Position numbers and translations under genes: made by a program. From contig NZ_SAYU02000003.1 in the NCBI RefSeq assembly GCF_004025965.2, positions 1 to 64,000 on the forward strand: DNA of 64,000 nt, in the 5' to 3' direction. Shown here one piece after another: positions 1-8,300 of this stretch. Below the pieces are notes generated by a model. The model was not told where the DNA came from. It was given only the letters and a program-made list of their open reading frames with translations, and did not search any database. The stretch comes from Phycicoccus flavus (lineage in GTDB: Bacteria; Actinomycetota; Actinomycetes; Actinomycetales; Dermatophilaceae). How positions within the stretch are numbered: position 1 is the first letter of the stretch; each line of letters starts with the position of its first letter.

Positions 1-21
1 ACGAGCGTTAGCGTGGGCCAC
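1..21 (-). CDS. 5' end of an IS481-family transposase (cut by window edge)
   Basis: Only the first seven codons are present: a GTG start at 21 followed by residues that read M-A-H-A-N-A-R. This opening is, from memory, typical of actinobacterial IS481-family transposases. A GGAGG Shine-Dalgarno sequence lies about five bases upstream of the GTG. The rest of the gene, which would hold the DDE integrase core, lies beyond the left edge. The family call rests on a very short stretch plus the structure of the leader and end sequence next to it. Confidence 0.6.
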
Positions 22-76
22 GAGAACCTCCGGGCGGAGTAGGACTTAGACACCCACACCCCACCCGGAGGTTCTC
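22..76 (-). promoter_or_regulatory. Leader hairpin covering the transposase ribosome-binding site
   Basis: Positions 22-34 (GAGAACCTCCGGG) and 64-76 (CCCGGAGGTTCTC) form a perfect 13-bp inverted repeat with a 29-base loop. On the minus strand the 3' arm contains the GGAGG of the transposase and ends directly before its GTG. An RNA reading in from outside would fold the start site away. This resembles the protection against outside transcription known for IS10 and IS50; for this element it is an inference. Confidence 0.55.
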
Positions 77-322
77 CTCGTCGTCAACGCCTATCCGTCA
101 CCAACGTCCTGGCCGGGTACACCTAGGCGGTCGGCTCCCCGGCCCGGACCGGAGGGCGACGGACGACACGGTCCGGCCATGACATCCGTCCCTGGCGGGA
201 AAGGGTGCGGCGGAGCAGGGTCGGAAGTGGGGCCGCACCGGCCCCTGCACGACGACGGACCGTTCCACCGCAGCGCCGCGCCGGCCCGCCGCCGGGTCCT
301 CCACCAGCGGAAAGGACGGACG

Positions 323-1177
323 ATGAGCCAGTCCCGTGTCGTCGTCGGAGTCGACGGGTCCCCCCTGTCGACGACGGCGGTCCTCCAGGCCTCCCACTAC
401 GCGAGCAGCCGGGGGATGTCCCTCCACGTGCTGCACGCCTTCGCCCCCGACCTGCCGATGCTCGGCTTCGGGGCGCTCAGCGACCGGACGGCGGTGACCG
501 GGCACGGGCGGCAGCTGCTCGCGGCCGCCGCGGCCCGGGCCCACGCCGCCCACCCGGACCTCACCGTGACGACCGGGCTGCAGGACGGCTACGCCAGCCA
601 GGCGCTCATCTCCTCCTCGCGCTCGGCGGACCTCGTCGTCGTCGGCGCCGTCGGGTTCGGGCTGCTGAGCCGGGCGACGATGGGCGCGGTCGCGATGCAG
701 GTGCTCACCCACGCGCAGTGCCCCGTCCTCGTCGTCGGCCACGAGACGGGCGGCGCTCCGGTCCCCGGCAGCCGGGTCGTCGTCGGCGTCGACGGCTCGG
801 ACGACTCGCTCGAGGCGCTGCGGGCCGGCGCCCGCGAGGCCGGCGTGCTCGACGGCACCCTCGAGGTCGTGCACACCTGGCAGGCCAAGGGCGCCGCCGA
901 CCCCACGCTCGGCCGCGCGTCGAGCTGGGAGGAGTACGAGCGCGTCGTCGAGCAGCGGGTGCGCACCGCCCTCACGAGCACCGAGGTGCCCGAGGTCAAG
1001 TGCGAGGTGCACATCCTGCGCGACGAGCCGGTCCACGCCCTGGCGGCGCACACCGAGGGCGCGAGCCTGCTCGTCGTCGGCAGCCGCGGCACCGGCGGCT
1101 TCCAGGGGCTGCACGTCGGGTCGACGGCCCTGCGCCTCGTCGCCCGCAGCGCCTGCCCGGTGCTCGTCACCCGCTGA
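323..1177 (+). CDS. Universal stress protein with two tandem UspA domains
   Basis: A 284-residue cytoplasmic protein made of two UspA domains (about residues 4-140 and 150-284). Each ends in the ATP-binding pattern G-x2-G-x9-G-(S/T): VVGAVGFG near residue 110 and VVGSRGTGGF near residue 255. Proteins of this type bind ATP and support survival under stress; the specific role here is unknown. The ATG at 323 was chosen because AAAGGA precedes it by about seven bases and the Usp fold begins right after it. An in-frame ATG at 179 would add a 48-residue low-complexity extension and was rejected. The gene stands alone and converges on ptrB across a hairpin. Confidence 0.9.
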   Translation: MSQSRVVVGVDGSPLSTTAVLQASHYASSRGMSLHVLHAFAPDLPMLGFGALSDRTAVTGHGRQLLAAAAARAHAAHPDLTVTTGLQDGYASQALISSSRSADLVVVGAVGFGLLSRATMGAVAMQVLTHAQCPVLVVGHETGGAPVPGSRVVVGVDGSDDSLEALRAGAREAGVLDGTLEVVHTWQAKGAADPTLGRASSWEEYERVVEQRVRTALTSTEVPEVKCEVHILRDEPVHALAAHTEGASLLVVGSRGTGGFQGLHVGSTALRLVARSACPVLVTR

Positions 1178-1191
1178 CCCTCGTGGAGCCC

Positions 1192-1218
1192 GCCGGCCGG
1201 CGTCACCCGCCGGCCGGC
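1192..1218. terminator. Bidirectional hairpin terminator between usp and ptrB
   Basis: GCCGGCCGGCG (1192-1202) and CGCCGGCCGGC (1208-1218) form an 11-bp perfect stem with a five-base loop. It sits between two convergent stops (1177 plus strand and 1238 minus strand). There is no T-run, as is usual for terminators in very GC-rich actinobacteria. Confidence 0.6.
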
Positions 1219-1237
1219 ACCGGGCCCGCGCCGCGGG

Positions 1238-3388
1238 TCAGCGGCCCGTCGGCCCCAGCCGCTCGGTGGCCCCGAGCCGGTCCAGGACGAACGCCCACTC
1301 CCAGGCCAGCTGCTCCCACGCGGCGTACCGACCCGAGCGCCCGCCGTGCCCGGCCGACATCTCGGTGCGCAGCACGATGGGCCGCTCGGCGGGGTCGTTG
1401 GTCACCGTCTCGCGCAGGCGCGCCACCCACTTGGCGGGCTCGGTGACGTACACGCGCGTGTCGTGCAGGCTGCTCGTCGCGAGAATCGCCGGGTACGTCG
1501 TGGCCCGCACGTTCTCGTACGGGGAGTAGGCCCGCATCGCGGCGTACACCGCGGCGTCGTGGAGGGGGTCGCCCCACTCCTCCCACTCCCCCACGGTCAG
1601 CGGCAGCTCGGGCTGGAGGATCGTCGTCAGCGCGTCGACGAACGGCACCGCCGCGTGGGCCACCGCGAACAGCTCGGGGGCGCTGTTGAGCACGGCGCCG
1701 ACGAGCAGCCCGCCGGCCGACCCGCCCTCGAGGCCGAGCCGGTCCGGCGCCACCCAGCCGGAGGACACCAGGTGCCGCGCGACGGCGACGGTGTCGGTGA
1801 AGGTGGTGGTCTTGGCCGCCATCTTCCCGCCGTCGTACCAGCGCCGGCCCATCTCTCCGCCGCCGCGCACGTGGGCGGTGGCGTGCACGACACCGCGGTC
1901 GAGCAGGGACAGCCGGGCCACCGAGAAGTACGGGTCGCTGGAGATCTCGTAGGCGCCGTACGCCCCGAGCAGGCCCGGGTTGCCGCCGTCGGGGGTGACG
2001 CCGCGCCGGCGGACGACGGAGACCGGGACCGGGGTCCCGTCCGGCGCGTCGGCCCACTCCCGCGACTCCTCGTAGTCGGCGGGGTCGAACCCGCCGAGCA
2101 CCGGCTGGCGCTTCAGGACGGTGCTCTCCCGCGTGCCGAGGTCGACGTCCAGGACGGTCCGCGGGGTCACCCACGACTCGACGACGACCTGGATGGCGCG
2201 CTGGTCCGGCTCGGGGTTGTCACCGAGACCGACCGAGGCGACCGCGAGGTCGACCGCCACGTCCCAGGGCGTCCCGTGCCCGGAGACGGACGTGACGTCG
2301 CGGGGCAGCACCCGCACCGCCGGCAGCCCGCCGGTCCGCAGCGAGAGCACCGTCGCGGTGTCGAAGGCGTCCACCGACGTGAAGCGCTCACCGTCGCCGG
2401 CGGCCAGCAGCGGCACCCACTGCTCGTGGCTCGTCGCCTCCAACGGCGCCCAGGCCAGGTCCGAGTCCGGGTTGTCGGCGTTGTGCAGGACGAGCAGGCG
2501 GTCGGCGGCGGGCTCGACGTCGTACTCGACGCCGTCGCGGCGCGGGGCGACGACCCGCCACTCGCCCTCGGGGTCCGCGGCGTCGAGCAGGTGCACCTCG
2601 CTCGTCGTCTTCGACCCCAGCACCAGCATGAGCCACCGCTCGTCCCGGCTGGAGCCGACGCCCATCCAGAAGCGCTCGTCGTCCTCCTGATGGACCAGGA
2701 CGTCCTCGGCGGGGTCGCCGCCGACCCGGTGCCGCCACAGCTGGTGGGGGCGCCAGGCGTCGTCGAGCCGGGTGTAGAAGGCGAAGGACCCGTCACGGCT
2801 GAGCTCGACGCCGTAGCCGATGCCGCGCACCGAGTCGTCGAGCACCCGGCCGCTCGCGATCTCGCGGACGACGAGGTCGAAGCGCTCGTCACCGGCCGTG
2901 TCGACCCCGAACGCGACGAGCCGGTGGTCGTGGCTGACGGTGAGGGCGCCGACCGCGAAGAACTCCGAGTCGCCGGCCTCGACGTTGCCGTCGAGCACGA
3001 CCTCCTCCCCCGCGAGCGTCCCGTCCTCGGGCCGGGGCCGGGCATCGCCCTCGGTCCGCGGGACCCGCACGTGGCTCGCGTACTGCTTGCCCTCGGCGGT
3101 GCGGCTGAGGTACCACCAGGGCCCGCTGGCGACGGGGACCGAGAGGTCGTCCTCCTGGACGCGCTCGCGGATCTCCTCGAACACCGCCCGGCGCAACGGC
3201 GCGAGGGAGGCCGTGACGGCCTCGGCGTAGGCGTTCTCGGCGTCCAGGTACGCCCGCAGCTCGGGGCTCTCCAGGTCGCGCATCCACCAGTAGGGGTCCT
3301 CGACGCGGTCGCCGTGGTGCTCGCGCACGTGCGGGTGGCGCGGCGCGACGGGGGGCGTCGGCGAGGCGTCGGGGGTCGGGCTCGGCAT
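1238..3388 (-). CDS. ptrB: Oligopeptidase B (S9A family serine peptidase)
   Basis: A 716-residue cytoplasmic prolyl-oligopeptidase-fold enzyme that cleaves short peptides after basic residues. The N-terminal part (to about residue 430) is the beta-propeller lid, opening with HPHVREHHGDRVEDPYWW, typical for the family. The C-terminal alpha/beta-hydrolase domain has the nucleophile in GGSAGGLLVG (about residue 555) and the catalytic His in SAGHGG close to the C-terminus. Length matches the family (680-720). There is no signal peptide. The start is followed directly by a Pro/Ser/Thr-rich tail and then the conserved domain. It is transcribed alone, downstream of the terminator of the 5'-nucleotidase gene. 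Confidence 0.92.
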   Translation of the reverse strand: MPSPTPDASPTPPVAPRHPHVREHHGDRVEDPYWWMRDLESPELRAYLDAENAYAEAVTASLAPLRRAVFEEIRERVQEDDLSVPVASGPWWYLSRTAEGKQYASHVRVPRTEGDARPRPEDGTLAGEEVVLDGNVEAGDSEFFAVGALTVSHDHRLVAFGVDTAGDERFDLVVREIASGRVLDDSVRGIGYGVELSRDGSFAFYTRLDDAWRPHQLWRHRVGGDPAEDVLVHQEDDERFWMGVGSSRDERWLMLVLGSKTTSEVHLLDAADPEGEWRVVAPRRDGVEYDVEPAADRLLVLHNADNPDSDLAWAPLEATSHEQWVPLLAAGDGERFTSVDAFDTATVLSLRTGGLPAVRVLPRDVTSVSGHGTPWDVAVDLAVASVGLGDNPEPDQRAIQVVVESWVTPRTVLDVDLGTRESTVLKRQPVLGGFDPADYEESREWADAPDGTPVPVSVVRRRGVTPDGGNPGLLGAYGAYEISSDPYFSVARLSLLDRGVVHATAHVRGGGEMGRRWYDGGKMAAKTTTFTDTVAVARHLVSSGWVAPDRLGLEGGSAGGLLVGAVLNSAPELFAVAHAAVPFVDALTTILQPELPLTVGEWEEWGDPLHDAAVYAAMRAYSPYENVRATTYPAILATSSLHDTRVYVTEPAKWVARLRETVTNDPAERPIVLRTEMSAGHGGRSGRYAAWEQLAWEWAFVLDRLGATERLGPTGR

Positions 3389-3420
3389 GCCGCCACGCTA
3401 TCCCGGTGCCCCGACGCGGC

Positions 3421-3452
3421 GAGGGCCGCACCCCGGGTGGGATGCGGCCCTC
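3421..3452 (-). terminator. Hairpin terminator of the 5'-nucleotidase gene
   Basis: GAGGGCCGCA (3421-3430) pairs perfectly with TGCGGCCCTC (3443-3452), a 10-bp stem with a 12-base loop. It begins 17 bases beyond the stop of the minus-strand gene ending at 3469 and lies upstream of ptrB, so it should separate the two transcripts. Confidence 0.65.
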
Positions 3453-3468
3453 GTGCGGGTGGGGTCGG

Positions 3469-5214
3469 TCAGAGACCGGACACCCGGTCCGCCGGGGCGG
3501 TGAGCCCCGGGTTGGCCTCGAAGTAGGCGACGAGGTTCGCGAGGTCCTCGTTGCCGCCGAGGATGTTCTTCCCGGCCGAGAAGGCGGTGAAGGAGTCACC
3601 GCCGTTGGCGAGGAAGTTCAGGGTGGAGACGCGGTAGGTCGCACCCATGTCCATCGTCTGCCCGTTCAGGGTCATCGAGCCGGGGACGACCCGCGAGCCG
3701 GCCGGCTGCGTGGCGTCCCAGGTGTAGGAGAAGCCCTCGGAGACACCGAGCGCCAGCGCGTCGCGGCCGCCCGGACGACCCGGGACGTACTGCTGCTCCA
3801 GGACGGCCTTGAGCTCGGCCCCGGTGAGGTCCATCGAGGTGAGGATGTTGCCGAACGGCGCGATGTCGTAGGCCTCCTTGTAGGTGATCTGGCCGGCGCC
3901 CTCGGTGTACTTCGGCGCGTAGCGCAGGGAGGCGCGGACACCGCCGATGTTCATGAGCGAGATCTGCGCGCCACCGTTCTCCGGCGCCTGGGTGCCCCAG
4001 AGCATCGCGTCGGCGACGAGGTCGCCCATGGGGGTCTCGGCGCAGCGGCAGGTGCTGGAGTCGCCGAGGATGTCCTCGGTGTTGGAGCCGACGACCCGCT
4101 GGCCGAGGGCGCCCGCGAGGGAGTTCCACTTGGCGATGATGCTCTGCTGGGTCGGGTCCGCCGGGTAGGTCGACCGGGCGACGAGGACGTTGGTCGCGCT
4201 CGTGCGGTCACGCATGACCTCGCCGCTCTTGGTGTTGACCACGAGGGTGGTGTCGGTGACGACCTGGCCGTAGGACGCGGCGCTGGTGACGAGGCGGGGG
4301 TTGCCCGCCGGGTCCGGGATGTCGCAGACGTAGGGCTGGTGGGTGTGGCCGGTGACGATGGCGTCGACCTCGGGGGTCATCGTCTCGGCGATCGTCTTGA
4401 TCGGGTCCGAGATGCCCACGCACTGCTGGTAGGTGCCCGACTGGTAGCCGCCCTCGTGCAGGAGGACGACGATGGCCTTGACGCCCTGCTTCTTCAGGGC
4501 CGCGGCCTGCATGTTCGCGGTCTCGACCTCGTCCTTGAAGTCGACGCTCGCGACGCCGGCCGGGTCGACGAGGGTGGGGGTGCCCTCGAGGGTCATGCCG
4601 ATGAAGCCGACCTTGGTGCCGCCGATGCTCTTCACCCAGGACCCGGGCAGCAGCGTCTGACCGTCGCTCTTCTTGACGACGTTCGCCGCGAGCCACGAGA
4701 AGTCGGCGCCGGCGTAGGGCTGGTTCGGGAAGTAGCAGCCGTCGACCGGGTGGCAGCCGCCGTTCTGCATGCGCAGCAGCTCGTCGGTGCCCTCGTCGAA
4801 CTCGTGGTTGCCGACGCTGCTCACGTCGAGGTGCATCGCGTTGAGTGACTCGACCGAGGGCTCGTCGTGGAACAGCCCGGAGAGGAACGGAGAGCCGGCG
4901 ATGAGGTCGCCGGCGGCGACCGTCAGCGAGTTCCCGCCGGGCGCGCTCTTGCGCAGCTCCGCGAGCGCCGTGGCCAGGTGGACGCCGCCACCGGCCGGGG
5001 TCTGGCTCGGGTCGAGGGTCCTGCTCAGCGGCCCGTCGGTGGGCTCGAGGTGGCCGTGGTAGTCGTTGAACGACAGCAGCTGGATGGAGGTGAGGTTGGG
5101 GTTGCCCTTGGTCTCGGGCTTCCCCTTCGCCGCAGCCGGGGTTCCGGCCACGAGGGCCGCGATGGCGGTGGCCGCGATACCGGCACCGAGCACGCGTCGA
5201 CGAGTCGAGTTCAT
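3469..5214 (-). CDS. Secreted bifunctional metallophosphatase/5'-nucleotidase
   Basis: A 581-residue exported phosphoesterase that removes phosphate from nucleotides outside the membrane, allowing salvage of nucleosides and phosphate. Residues 1-30 are a signal peptide with TRRRVLGAG before a hydrophobic stretch and an AAA-type cleavage region, so Tat export is likely. The calcineurin-like domain has LLSFNDYHGH (about residue 48), GNHEFDEG and VTGHTHQPY as metal ligands. The C-terminal substrate domain has NIGGVRASLRY and PFGNILTSMDL. Length is normal for the UshA/YfkN class. It is a single gene with its own terminator. Confidence 0.9.
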   Translation of the reverse strand: MNSTRRRVLGAGIAATAIAALVAGTPAAAKGKPETKGNPNLTSIQLLSFNDYHGHLEPTDGPLSRTLDPSQTPAGGGVHLATALAELRKSAPGGNSLTVAAGDLIAGSPFLSGLFHDEPSVESLNAMHLDVSSVGNHEFDEGTDELLRMQNGGCHPVDGCYFPNQPYAGADFSWLAANVVKKSDGQTLLPGSWVKSIGGTKVGFIGMTLEGTPTLVDPAGVASVDFKDEVETANMQAAALKKQGVKAIVVLLHEGGYQSGTYQQCVGISDPIKTIAETMTPEVDAIVTGHTHQPYVCDIPDPAGNPRLVTSAASYGQVVTDTTLVVNTKSGEVMRDRTSATNVLVARSTYPADPTQQSIIAKWNSLAGALGQRVVGSNTEDILGDSSTCRCAETPMGDLVADAMLWGTQAPENGGAQISLMNIGGVRASLRYAPKYTEGAGQITYKEAYDIAPFGNILTSMDLTGAELKAVLEQQYVPGRPGGRDALALGVSEGFSYTWDATQPAGSRVVPGSMTLNGQTMDMGATYRVSTLNFLANGGDSFTAFSAGKNILGGNEDLANLVAYFEANPGLTAPADRVSGL

Positions 5215-5251
5215 GTGTTTGGCTCTCCTGGGGTTGGGTCAGGCGCGGCCC

Positions 5252-5281
5252 ACCATAGGTCAATCGCGCGGCGAGGTGAAA
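5252..5281 (-). promoter_or_regulatory. Possible promoter of the 5'-nucleotidase gene
   Basis: On the minus strand TTTCAC (5281-5276) and TATGGT (5257-5252) are separated by 18 bases and lie about 40 bases upstream of the gene start at 5214. TATGGT fits the actinobacterial -10 pattern TANNNT; the -35 is weak. This is pattern matching only. Confidence 0.3.
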
Positions 5282-5345
5282 GACCCACGGCCGGGGAAAC
5301 GCGCTGGTCGCGGAGGGTTCACCCGTTCGTGATGTGACGAGCGGG

Positions 5346-8300
5346 TCAGGAGATACAGCGGGGACCGAGGAGCACCTTGAGGTCCCCGAACAGCCGCTCG
5401 TCCGCGGTGACCCGGTAGTCCGGCACGGCCAGGAGGTCCACCGACCGCCCCGGCTGGACCAGCCGCAGCCGCACCTCGGTCTGCCCGGGATGGTCGAGCA
5501 GCACCGCCTTGAGCTCGTTGATCGTCTCGTCCGTGGCCCGCCGGGTCTCCATCGTCACGACCACCGGTCCGCGCGGACCGTCCGAGACGTCGGGCAGCGT
5601 GAGCTCCTGGGCGTAGATCGACACCGCGTCGTCTCGCTTGTTGAGCTTCCCGCGCACGACGGCGATGAGGTCCTGCTGGAGCATCCCCTGCACGGTCATG
5701 TAGGCGCTGGGGAAGAACAGGCACTCGATGGAGCCGGCGAGGTCCTCGACGGTGGCGATGGCCCAGAGGTCGCCCTTCTTCGTGCGCTTGACCTGAAGGC
5801 CGGTGATGAGCCCCGCGACCGTGACCATTGCGCCCTCGGGACGCCCGCCCTCGTCGGCGGTGAGGCTCGCGATCTGGGTGTCGGCGTGCGCGGTGAGGAC
5901 GTGCTCGACGCCGAAGAGCGGGTGGTCGGACACGTAGAGCCCGAGCATCTCGCGCTCCTCCTTGAGCTTGACGCTCTTGTCCCACTCGACCTGCGGCACC
6001 GGCGGCAGCCCCATGACGGCCTTCTGGAGGTCGTCCTCCCCGCCGCCGAGCAGCGCGTCGAAGAGGCTGTCCTGGCCGATGACCTGCTGTTTCTGGAGGT
6101 TCGCGTACTCGTCGACGTACTGCTCGTAGATCCGGGTGAGACCGAGCCGGGGCTCCTGGAGGCCGTCGAAGGCCCCGCCCTTGACGAGGGACTCGATGGT
6201 CCGCTTGTTGAGCGAGGTCGAGCGCTTGCGCTCCTCCTCCGTGGACCCGTGCGGGACCAGCGGCACCTTGGAGACGAAGTCCTCGAAGGACTCGAAGCGG
6301 CCCTTGGCCTCGCGGGCGGCGATGATCTCGGCGACGACGTTGGCCCCGACGTTGCGGATCGCGTTGAGCCCGAAGCGGATGTCGGTGCCGACGGCCGCGA
6401 ACTGGCCGACGGAGTCGTTGACGTCCGGCGGCAGCACCTTGATGCCCATCCGCCGGCACTCGCCGAGGTAGAGGGCGGACTTGTCCTTGTCGTCGCCGAC
6501 GCTCGTGAGCAGCGCCGCCATGTACTCGGCCGGGTAGTTCGCCTTGAGGTAGGCGGTCCAGTACGAGACCAGCCCGTAGGCCGCGGTGTGCGCCTTGTTG
6601 AAGGCGTAGTCCGAGAACGGGACGAGGACGCCCCACAGGGCCGCGACCGAGGCCTCGTTGAACCCCTTCTCCCGCATGCCGGCGGAGAAGGGCTCGTACT
6701 CCTTGTCGAGCACCTCCTTCTTCTTCTTGCCCATCGCGCGGCGCAGGAGGTCGGCGGTGCCGAGGGTGTACCCGGCGAGCTTCTGGGCGATCTCCATGAC
6801 CTGCTCCTGGTAGATGACCAGGCCGTAGGTCGTGCCGAGGATCGGCTCCAGGGCCTGCACCATCTCCGGCTGCAGCTTGCCCTTCAGCTGCGGGTCGAGC
6901 GGGACGAGCTCCTGCTTGCCGTTCTTGCGCAGCGCGAAGTTCGTGTGCGCGTTGACGCCCATCGGCCCGGGCCGGTAGAGCGCGAGGGCCGCGGAGATGT
7001 CCTCGAAGGTGTCCGGCTGCATGAGCTTGAGCAGCGTGCGCATGCCGCCGCCGTCGAGCTGGAAGACCCCGAGGGTGTCGCCGCGCTGCAGCAGCTCGTA
7101 GGCGGGCTTGTCGTCGAGGGTCTTGGTCAGCGCGTCGAGGTCGATGTCCTCGCCGCGGTTGGCCTTCACGTTCTCGATGGCGTCGTCGAGGATCGTGAGG
7201 TTGCGCAGGCCGAGAAAGTCCATCTTGACCAGGCCGAGGTTCTCGCAGCTCGGGTAGTCGAACTGGGTGATGACCTGGCCGTCCTGCAGCCGCCGCATGA
7301 TGGGGATGACGTCGACGAGCGGCTCGCTGGACATGATGACGCCGGCGGCGTGCACGCCCCACTGCCGCTTCAGCCCCTCCAGGCCCTTGGCGGTCTCGAC
7401 GACCTCCTGGAGGTGGGGCTCGGTGGCGACGAGGTCGCGGAACTCCTTGCCCTCGCCGTAGCGCGGGTGCTCGGGGTCGTAGATGCCCGAGAGCGGCACG
7501 CCCTTGCCCATGACGTCGGCCGGCATCGCCTTGGTCAGCTGCTCGCCGACGGCGAACGGGTGACCCATGACCCGCGAGGAGTCCTTGACCGCCTGCTTGG
7601 CCTTGATGGTCCCGTAGGTGACGATCTGCGCGACGCGGTCGTCGCCGTACTTCTCGGTGACGTAGCGGATGACCTCACCGCGCCGGCGCTCGTCGAAGTC
7701 GACGTCGAAGTCGGGCATCGACGCACGCTCGGGGTTGAGGAACCGCTCGAAGATCAGGCCGTGCGGGACGGGGTCGAGGTCGGTGATCTTCATCGCGTAG
7801 GCGCACATCGAGCCCGCACCGGAGCCACGGCCGGGACCGACGCGGATGCCGTTGGTCTTGGCCCAGGTGATGAAGTCGGCGACCACGAGGAAGTAGCCGC
7901 AGTTGTGGACGGCGACTCCTTCGGCGACGTAGGTGTGGTCGCCGGACACCGTGAGGTTGTAGACGGTCCCCTCGTAGCGCTCGCGGTCCACGGTCCGGAC
8001 CCGCACCCACCAGCGGCCGTCGATCAGCCGTGCGTCGTAGGGCTGCTTGCGGTTCTCCGGGATCCACTGGATCTTGTAGGCCCGCTGGCTCGGGCTGCGG
8101 GTGACGGTCGCCCACTGCCCCAGGCGCAGGAGTATCCCGCGCAGCTGACGCGCAAGCACGTCGTCGACCGTCGTCACCATCCACTTACCACGCCGGTCGA
8201 CGTACCCGTCGCCCTCGTGCCATCCCGCGACGAACGCACGGAGGCCGGCCTCGGGCACCGACAGCACCCACTCCGGGACCGACTTGTGGCGGACGCCGCA

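Larger units (their letters stand above)
1..121 (-). mobile_element. Right-hand end of an IS481-like insertion sequence
   Basis: The element appears to end at 121, where the minus strand begins TGTACCCGGCC; a TGT start is usual for IS481-family terminal repeats. Immediately outside lies CCTAGG (122-127), which fits the NCTAGN target reported for Bordetella IS481. Between the end and the transposase start is a non-coding leader with a perfect 13-bp inverted repeat. The other end and the second target copy are outside the window, so the boundary is an inference. Confidence 0.5.

Noticed and set aside
179-322. N-terminal extension of the first universal stress protein
   Set aside because: The added 48 residues are low complexity, and the ATG at 323 has a good ribosome-binding site just before the Usp fold.
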